Source of the DNA: JACQAP01 sp035275265
GTDB taxonomy: Bacteria > Pseudomonadota > Gammaproteobacteria > Burkholderiales > JACQAP01
Assembly: GCA_035275265.1 (NCBI GenBank)
Contig: DATENC010000011.1
Coordinates: 1-64,000 of the forward strand
Reading direction: 5' to 3'
Length of the DNA: 64,000 nt
The notes beneath the pieces were generated by a model that was not told where the DNA came from, did no database searches, and worked only from the letters and a program-made list of their open reading frames with translations. Shown piece by piece: positions 1-8,200 of the stretch. Position numbers and translations under genes: made by a program. Positions within the stretch are counted from its first letter, which is position 1; every line of letters starts with the position of its first letter.

Positions 1-1
1 G

Positions 2-295
2 GGGGTGACCAAGGCTGCGCACGCGCTGCAGCAGCGCAAGCTGATCAGCTACCACCGCGGCGACATCAGCGTGCTGGACCGCGCGGGGCTCGAAGCGGCC
101 GCCTGCGAATGCTACGAGGTCGTCAAGGACATGCATGACGGGGCTGTCCCGGGACCTTCAAGCGCAACCGCACCGCGCAAGGGCAGCGGCAGCGCCGGTC
201 TGCACCGCAACGACAACGGCATGAACTCCGAGATGAATTCACTGCAAGAAGTTCAGGCTGCGGGCAGCGACCCGGAGCAACGAGACGCTCGCTGA
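2..295 (+). CDS. Crp/Fnr-family transcriptional regulator, C-terminal fragment
   Basis: The gene enters from the left edge, so only the C-terminal part is present. Residues encoded from base 2 on (VTKAAHALQQRKLISYHRG, then ISVLDRAGLE and CECYEVV) match the recognition helix, wing and conserved CECY tail of Crp/Fnr winged-helix regulators. Such proteins usually end soon after the CECY motif. Here the frame runs on for about 50 residues rich in Gly, Ser and Ala, which may be a frameshifted or extended tail. The neighbours are a ferritin-like gene and a superoxide dismutase on the opposite strand, which would fit a redox or oxygen regulon, but that is inference. The effector domain lies outside the window. 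Confidence 0.8.
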   Translation, partial: GVTKAAHALQQRKLISYHRGDISVLDRAGLEAAACECYEVVKDMHDGAVPGPSSATAPRKGSGSAGLHRNDNGMNSEMNSLQEVQAAGSDPEQRDAR

Positions 296-512
296 GACCG
301 ACGAGCAGCCCGAAGTGCATGTGCACCAGATCACAGAACGGAAAGGAACTTCTTGGCATGCGGCCCTCGTTTTCGGGTGGTGGAAACCTCGGCCACACAT
401 GAGAACTTGATCAGCCTTCCGTGCGTCTGATCAATTCAGACTTCAAACAATTTGGCCGATTGAGTTGAGCCAAGGCACCTCCGAGCCTGGCAGCATCGCT
501 AGATTTCCCGCA

Positions 513-1079
513 TCAGGTCCGCATGCCTTCCAGCAGCGACGCAAGATCTTCGGCGTGTTCCTCTTCGGCAGCGAGTATCTCCTTGAGCATTTGCTGGGTA
601 GTGGGATCATGCTCGCCCAGATAGGCGATCATTTCGCGATAGCTCTCAATCGCGATGCGCTCGGCGATCAGGTTTTCCTTGATCATCGAGTTCAGGGTGT
701 CCCCCTCGACGTATTCGGCGTGGCTGCGTGCGCTCAATCCATCGGGAGAAAAGTTGGGTTCACCCCCCAATTCGATAATGCGCTTTGCTAGGCGATCGGC
801 ATGGGTCATTTCCTCACCCGCATGCTCCAGAAATTCCGCTTTGACCGGATCAGAATGGATCCCCTTCGCCATGAAGTAGTGACGCTTGTAGCGCAGAACG
901 CAGACCAACTCAGTGGCAAGACCCTCATTCAGCATTCTGATTACCGCCTCGCGGTCGGCCGCGTAGCCCTTGGTCACGGCCCCCTCTTCGATATTCTGGC
1001 GGGCGCGCTTACGCAATGCCTGGATGTCGGACAATACGGCTCCATTTCCAGCGGAAATCTCGTTCAAAGACTGTTTCAT
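513..1079 (-). CDS. Ferritin-like / bacterioferritin-type protein
   Basis: This 188-residue four-helix protein probably oxidises and stores iron or detoxifies peroxide in the cytoplasm. Diiron-type ligands are visible: Glu57 in the first helix, an ExxH at about 90-93, Glu140, and a second ExxH at 172-175. I start it at the ATG at 1079 because AAGGAG lies seven bases upstream; the reading frame extends further, but that part is Arg-rich and shows no family similarity. It lies just downstream of the superoxide dismutase on the same strand, so the two may be co-expressed as an oxidative-stress pair. It lacks an obvious heme-ligand Met, so I call it ferritin-like rather than a strict Bfr. Confidence 0.85.
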   Translation of the reverse strand: MKQSLNEISAGNGAVLSDIQALRKRARQNIEEGAVTKGYAADREAVIRMLNEGLATELVCVLRYKRHYFMAKGIHSDPVKAEFLEHAGEEMTHADRLAKRIIELGGEPNFSPDGLSARSHAEYVEGDTLNSMIKENLIAERIAIESYREMIAYLGEHDPTTQQMLKEILAAEEEHAEDLASLLEGMRT

Positions 1080-1165
1080 TTTCGACTCCTTTATGTCTGA
1101 CCAATGGCGGGAAACCGGGCCCGTGCCTGTCGCTGGTGGCGCTTTGACCTTCCCACCGGCCCTTT

Positions 1166-1873
1166 TCATGTCGCGAGAGGCTCTCCTTCTGCGTCCAAGA
1201 GTTCCTCGGCGGCGGCGGCGGACAGCTCGAAACGGCGGGTTGCCTCTTCCCAATCGACCACCGACCACCAGGCCTTCAGGTAGTCGGGGCGACGACTTTC
1301 ATATTGCAGATAGTAGGCGTGTTCCCAGACGTCATTCACCAGCAGCGGAAAGCGATCCTGCATCATCGGGTTGTCGTGGCCTGACGTGGTGATCACCTCG
1401 AGCTTGCCGCCATCCTGGGGGTTTCGGGCCAGCCATACCCATCCTGACCCGAACAGTTTGGCGCCGTCTTCCTCGAACCGGTTTTTGAACGCGGCAACAC
1501 TTCCAAAATCGCGATTGATCGCTTCGCGAAGCGGATCTTTGGGTCCGGTGGATCCGCCCGGTTTCATGGCTCGCCAGAACATGCTGTGATTGACGTGGCC
1601 TCCTGCGTTATGCTGGACCGCCGTCCTGATTTTTGCGGGCACTTTATTCAGGTTACGCAGCAGCCATGACGCCGGAGAATCCCGAAATTCCGGAAATTTC
1701 TCCAACGCCCCATTCAACTTCTCTACATACGATCCATGGTGAATGTCGTGATGCAGGATCATGGTGCGTGAATCGATGCAGGGTTCCAGCGCGGCATAGT
1801 CATACGTCAAGGGTGGCAGGTGATGTTTTTTCGGATTTTCCGCGGCTGGGTGCTTACGGGCTGGTTGATTCAT
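1166..1873 (-). CDS. Superoxide dismutase, Fe/Mn family
   Basis: This 235-residue protein dismutates superoxide to oxygen and peroxide. The Fe/Mn-SOD architecture is complete, with metal ligands at His41 (in LHHDIHH), His96 (in GGHVNHSMFW), Asp181 and His185 (in DVWEHAYYL). At the position where E. coli MnSOD has Gln (NQDSP) this protein has His166 (GHDNP), as in mycobacterial and some archaeal iron enzymes, so metal use cannot be assigned. The start at 1873 has GGAG seven bases upstream. No signal peptide is seen; the first 18 residues are a polar Lys/His-rich extension. The ferritin-like gene follows 86 bases downstream. Confidence 0.95.
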   Translation of the reverse strand: MNQPARKHPAAENPKKHHLPPLTYDYAALEPCIDSRTMILHHDIHHGSYVEKLNGALEKFPEFRDSPASWLLRNLNKVPAKIRTAVQHNAGGHVNHSMFWRAMKPGGSTGPKDPLREAINRDFGSVAAFKNRFEEDGAKLFGSGWVWLARNPQDGGKLEVITTSGHDNPMMQDRFPLLVNDVWEHAYYLQYESRRPDYLKAWWSVVDWEEATRRFELSAAAAEELLDAEGEPLAT

Positions 1874-2280
1874 GGCAGCGCTCCAAAATAAGGAAACTTG
1901 CAGACAGGCAATGAGTCCGATAGGAATCTCCGGTTCATGGTGGCTGGCAGGCCCGATATCCGAATCCGACGCTACTCTCTTCCTGTTCCGGGTCTGACGG
2001 TCAATACGGCGGCATAAGGGATTGATTTTCCGTCCTGTGTCGGGATTCTGCGCCGCCACCAAGAGACGGGCACCGATCGACGGCAATTATCCAGACGCAA
2101 TGCGGATTTCTCCGTGCGGCAGCGTACATACGGCGAGAGACGTGTTCGTCATGCTTTGCCGGCTCCGCTCGCAGGAGAAACGCTGCGTATGGAAACCTTT
2201 CGATCTGCATTGAGGGAGACACGGCAAATCCGGCCGCTGGTCAAATCGGAGAGGGGAAAACACTTGGCGCGCTCCGACGA
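1874..2280. other. Divergent intergenic region between sod and the glucan synthase gene
   Basis: There are 407 bases without a supported gene. It must hold the promoters for the reverse sod/ferritin pair and probably for the forward glucan synthase gene. I see no convincing -35/-10 pair, palindrome or RNA structure. Short open frames here lack ribosome sites and family similarity. Confidence 0.4.
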
Positions 2281-5200
2281 ATGAAGGAAATATTGAAGTT
2301 GAGCGGCAAGAATCTTCGTGAAGTGTCAGCGGACCTTTGGGTGCGGCTGCGTGAACGCGTGGCGAAAAATAAATCCGCCGGCGACGAGCAGCCACTGCGG
2401 TCGGAATTGTTCAGCAGTGAACAGATGCAGAGTCATGGCAGGACCCTGGCGGGCACGCACATTTTGGGACCTGGAACCCCTGACCGGCTCCTGAAGCGGC
2501 TGGCCGAGAATGAAGGCGTCCTGATTGACACCTGCGAGCTGCTGACAGCCGCAGTCACGGCGGATTGCCAGATTACGCCCGCCGGCGAATGGCTCCTCGA
2601 CAATTTCTATCTGATCGAAGAGCAGATTCGAACGGCCAAAAGACACCTGCCTAAGGGTTACAGCCGGGAATTGCCACGCCTAGCTAACGGCCCTTCGGCC
2701 GGGCTTCCGCGGGTCTATGACATCGCGCTGGAGACGATTGCGCACGGCGATGGGCGCGTTGATCCGGAAAGCCTTCGGCGGTTCGTCGCGTCCTACCAGT
2801 CGGTCACGCCACTCAAGTTAGGCGAATTGTGGGCGATCCCGATCATGCTACGCTTGGCATTGATCGAGAATCTCCGGCGCGTTGCCGCTCACAGCCGCGC
2901 TGGCAGGATCGACCGAAACCTGGCCGGTTTCTGGGCCGACCAGATGATAGAGATCGCTGACAAGGATCCGAAGAGTCTGATTCTGGTGATCGCGGACATG
3001 GCGCGTTCGAGTCCGCCGATGTCGACCCCATTCGTTTCGGAGTTTACGCGCCGGCTGCAGTGGCAGAGCCCGGCACTGGCGTTGCCACTGACGTGGATTG
3101 AGCAACTGCTGTCCGAATCGGGCCTGACGATCGAGCAATTGGTGCAGTCGGGAAACCAGCAACAGGCCGCAGACCAGGTTTCCGTCAGCAACAGCATCGG
3201 AAGTCTGCGTTTCCTGGGGGCGATGGACTGGCGCGACTTCGTCGAGACGCTAAGCGTTGCCGAGCAAAAACTGAGAGAGGATCCCGGCGCCGTCTACGGC
3301 AAGATGAATTTTGCCACCCGTGACCAGTATCGTCATGCCGTGGAGAAGATCGCCAAGCATAGCCATTTGTCCGAAGCGGACGTGGCAGACAGGGCGATCC
3401 AGCTCGCCCACGAGGGCGCAGTCCGCAGAGGGAACAATGACCGAACTGCGCACGTGGGTTTTTACCTTATTGACAAGGGACTGCGGGAACTCGAACGGAG
3501 CGTAGAGGCGCGTTTTTCCACCGTCGAGGAATTCGCGAGAGCGGCGGGCCGCGTGCCCTTGTTGCTGTACGTGGGCGCGATCACACTTTTCACATTGATG
3601 TTCGGCGGGGGCCTGTTGGTGCAGGCGCCTCTCACGGGCGGGCCGGATTGGGCGCTCGTGCTGCTGGGTTTCGTGGCGCTGCTGTCCGTGAGTCAACTTG
3701 CGGTAGCGCTGGTGAACTGGCTGACGACATTGCTGGCATCGCCGAAGACGCTGCCGCGCATGGACTTTTCCCGGGGAATCCCGCCGGAGTCGAGCACGCT
3801 GGTAGTGGTTCCGACAATGCTGAACAGTCCTCAGAGCATCGAGGATCTGGTCGAGGCATTGGAAGTCCGGTTCCTGGCCAATCGGGATGACAATCTGCGC
3901 TTCGGCCTGCTCACCGATTTTGAGGACGCACGCGCGGAATCGTTACCGGAGGACAAGGCGTTGTTGCAGCTGGCCGCAGCGCGAATTGAGCAACTGAATG
4001 AAAAGTACCCGAGTGTCATCGGTGACGCGTTCTTTCTTTTTCATCGCCCGCGGCGCTGGAATCCACGCGACCGGATGTGGATGGGCTACGAGCGCAAACG
4101 CGGGAAGCTGGCGGATTTGAATTTGCTGTTGCGCACGGGCGCAACCGATCGCTTCTCACTTGTCGTCGGCAATACCGGCCCGTTGGCGAACGTGAAGTAT
4201 GTCATTACCCTCGACACGGATACGCAACTCCCACGCGACTCGGCGCGGAAGTTCGTGGGTGCGCTTGCACATCCTCTCAATCACGCGCATTACGACGAAG
4301 ACAGGCAACGGGTCTGTGAGGGGTACGGCATCCTGCAACCACGCATGGGCGTGAACCTGCCCAGTACCAACCGTTCACGGTATGCCCGCTTGCAGGGGGA
4401 TGAAGCCGGAATCGACCCGTATACGCGCGCCGTCTCCGACGTCTACCAGGACCTGTTCGGTGAAGGCTCGTTCATCGGCAAGGGCATTTACGATGTCGAT
4501 GCGTTCGAGCAGTCGCTCAAGGATCGCTTTCCCGAGAACCGCATCCTCAGCCACGATCTTCTCGAAGGTTGTTACGCCCGCGCGGCGCTGGTGAGCGATG
4601 TGTTGTTGTACGAGGAATACCCTTCCGGTTACAGCGCGGACGTGAGCCGCCGGCACCGCTGGATTCGCGGCGATTGGCAGGTTGCGGGCTGGCTGCTGCC
4701 GCGCGTGCCGGGACCTGGCCGCAGCCGGCAGAAGAACCCGCTTTCGGGTCTGTCGCGATGGAAACTCTTCGACAACCTGCGGCGTAGTCTCGTTCCGGCG
4801 GCGCTGACACTTCTGTTGCTGCTAGGTTGGACGGACTTGTCGACGGCCTGGTCATGGACGCTGGCGGTGATCGGAATCATCCTGATCCCTTCCTTGATTG
4901 CCTCTGTTTTGGAGATTTTTCGGAAGCCCGTAGATGTGCTGTTACGTCAGCATCTCGACGCCGTCATACACGGCATCGGCCGAAGCCTCGCAAGAGGGGC
5001 TTTTTCGCTCGCGTGCCTTCCCCATGAGGCGATATTCAGCCTGGATGCGATTGCGCGCGCGACGGGACGGATGCTGTTCACGCGCAAGCGGCTGCTGGAG
5101 TGGTATCCGTCGAGCGCTATGGACCGCAACGGCCACACCAGCCTCGCCGCTTCTTTCCGGTCGATGTGGGCCGCCCCAATTATCGCCATTTCCACGGCAC

Positions 5201-8200
5201 TGGTTCTGCTGCTCTCGATACCGGCTGCGCTGGGAGTGGCGGGACCCTTACTTGTCTTATGGCTGATCTCGCCAGCCATTGCCTGGTGGATCAGCCGGCC
5301 ACTCGTCCGTCGTGAAGCAAGGCTCACGGCCGGTCAGACCTTCTTTCTGCGCAAGCTTTCGCGCAAGACCTGGGCGTTTTTCGAGGCCTTCGTCGGGCCG
5401 GAAGATCATTGGCTGCCGCCGGATAATTATCAGGAGTATCGCGGTCCCACGGTGGCGCACCGCACGTCGCCCACGAACATGGGACTGTCGCTGCTCGCGA
5501 ATCTGTCCGCATACGACTTCGGTTACATACCGGCCGGGCAACTCATCGAGCGCACGACGAATGCATTGCGCACGATGCAAACAATGGAACGGCACCGCGG
5601 TCACTTCTATAACTGGTATGACACGCTTTCGTTGAAACTCCTGCACCCCGCCTACATTTCCACCGTGGACAGCGGGAACCTCGCGGGCCATCTTCTGACA
5701 TTGCGTCCGGGTCTGCTCTCGCTCCCCGATCAGCCCATCGTCGGGGAGCGATGGTTTGATGGGTTTCGCGACACGCTAGGCATTCTGATGGATGCCGTGG
5801 AAGGCGTCAGGCCGGCTTCGCTTAGTGAATTTGAGAAGGATCTGGAGTCCGTCCGCGATTCTCTGCCGACGACACTCGCCGCCGCCTGGTCCCTCCTCGA
5901 CAGGCTAACAACGCGCGCGACCGAATACGCCGGCAGTTTCGACGCTGAGCCGGTGACCGATGCGGGCTGGTGGGCATCCGCACTTGCCCGCCAATGCCGG
6001 AATGCACTCGATGAACTGACATTTCTCGCCCCTTGGACGGCGCTGCCGGCTCCGGGGCACCTCGACGACTTCGCTGGTATTGGGCATATCCCGACGCTGC
6101 GCGAACTGGCCATTCTGGAACCGGCGGTGTTGCCGGCCATCGAGGGTCGACTCGAAGCGAATGCCACGGCCGCGGAGCGCGAGTGGCTGGGAGAACTTCG
6201 GCGGCTGATCACCGAAGCCAGCCGTCGCGCGCGGGATCGGATGGCGGCAGTCGAGCGCCTGGCACACCAAGCCGGCGAGTTCGCCGCGAGCATGAAGTAC
6301 GACTTCCTGTACGACAAGGCATCCCGTCTGCTGACGATCGGTTACAACGTCGATCAGTTGCGGCGGGACTCCAGTTACTACGATCTGCTGGCCTCGGAAG
6401 CGAGATTGGTCAAGTTCGTCGCAATTGCGCAGGGACAAATACCGCAGGAGAGCTGGTTTGCGCTCGGCCGCCTGCTCACGACGACCGGCGCTGGACCGAT
6501 CCTCTTGTCGTGGAGCGGTTCGATGTTCGAGTACCTGATGCCGCTCCTGGTGATGCCTACCTATGAGAACACGCTGCTTGATAAGACGTACAAGGCTGCG
6601 GTGGAGCGCCAGATCGAGTACGGGGGACAACGAGGCGTGCCTTGGGGTATGTCTGAATCCGGTTACAACCTGGTCGACGTTCAGCTCAACTACCAGTACC
6701 GCGCCTTTGGTGTGCCTGGTCTTGGGCTCAAACGCGGACTGGGTGAGGACCTGGTGATTTCGCCCTATGCCTCGGCGCTCGCGTTGATGGTCGCGCCCGA
6801 GGCGGCGTGCATGAATCTGCGGCGGCTCGCGGCCGCGGGCCTCGAAGGGAAATTCGGCTTTTATGAAGCCATTGACTTCACCCCCTTACGCCAACGACGT
6901 GGTGAATCCAGCACCGTGGTTCGTTCTTACATGACCCACCACCAAGGGATGAGCCTGCTCTCCCTGGCCTACCTGCTTCTCGACCGTCCGATGCAGAAAC
7001 GGTTCGCGTCGGACCCGTTGCTCCAGGCGACTCTGTTGCTGCTCCAGGAGCGAGTCCCCAAGGCTACGGCACTCTATTCGCACACCGTCCAGTTTTCCGA
7101 CATTCGACCCACTTCCGCTGCCGCGGAGACGCCGATCCGCGTTTTCAGCAGCCCCGACACGCCGATACCGCAGGTGCAGTTGTTGTCCAACGGCAGGTAC
7201 CACGTGATGGTCACGAACGCGGGAGGCGGCTACAGTCGCTGGAAGAATCTCGCCGTGACCCGCTGGCGCGAAGACAGCACCTGCGACAACTTCGGCACAT
7301 TCTTGTATCTGCGCGACGTGGCGAGCGGGGAGTTCTGGTCAAACGCACACCAGCCGACCCTCAAACCAGCGGAAACCTACGCGGCGATTTTCTCGGAGGG
7401 GCGTGCGGAATTTCGCGCTCGCTCCCTCGATTTCGACACCCATACCGAAATCGTGGTTTCGCCGGAGGATGATATCGAACTGCGCCGCGTTCATATCACC
7501 AATCACTCACGCAACCGCAGAACGATCGACGTGACAAGTTACGCCGAAGTGGTTCTCGCGCCCTCGGCCGCGGAAGCATTGCATCCGGCGTTCAGCAATC
7601 TGTTTGTACAGACCGAGATTATTGAACAGCGGCGCGCAATCCTGTGCACGCGCCGGCCGCGCTCAGTCGGCGAATCGGCACCCTGGATGTTTCACCTGAT
7701 GGCCGTGCACGGTGCGGAAATCGCAGAGATCTCCTACGAGACGGACCGCATGCAGTTCATCGGCCGCGGCAACACCGTCGCCACACCGCATGCAATGAAT
7801 GGCTCTGCACGGCTTTCGGGCAGTCAGGGTTCGGTCTTGGATCCGATTGTCGCCATCCGCTATCGCACCACACTTGAACCCTATGAATCGGTAACGATCG
7901 ACATGGTGTCCGGTATCGGTGAAACCCGGGACGTCGCGTTGAGCCTGGTCGAGAAATATCAGGACCGGCGTCTGGCGGATCGGGTTATGGAGTTGTCATG
8001 GACCCACGCCCAGGTGGTGCTGCGTCAGATCAATGCCACCGAAGCAGACGCGCAACTCTACGGACGCCTCGCCAGTTCTGTTATCTACGCCAACTCCTCG
8101 CTGCGAGCCGATGCCGCCGTCCTCATCAAAAACCGCCGCGGCCAATCCGGTCTATGGGGCTATGCGATTTCCGGCGATTTGCCGATCGTGCTGCTGCAGA

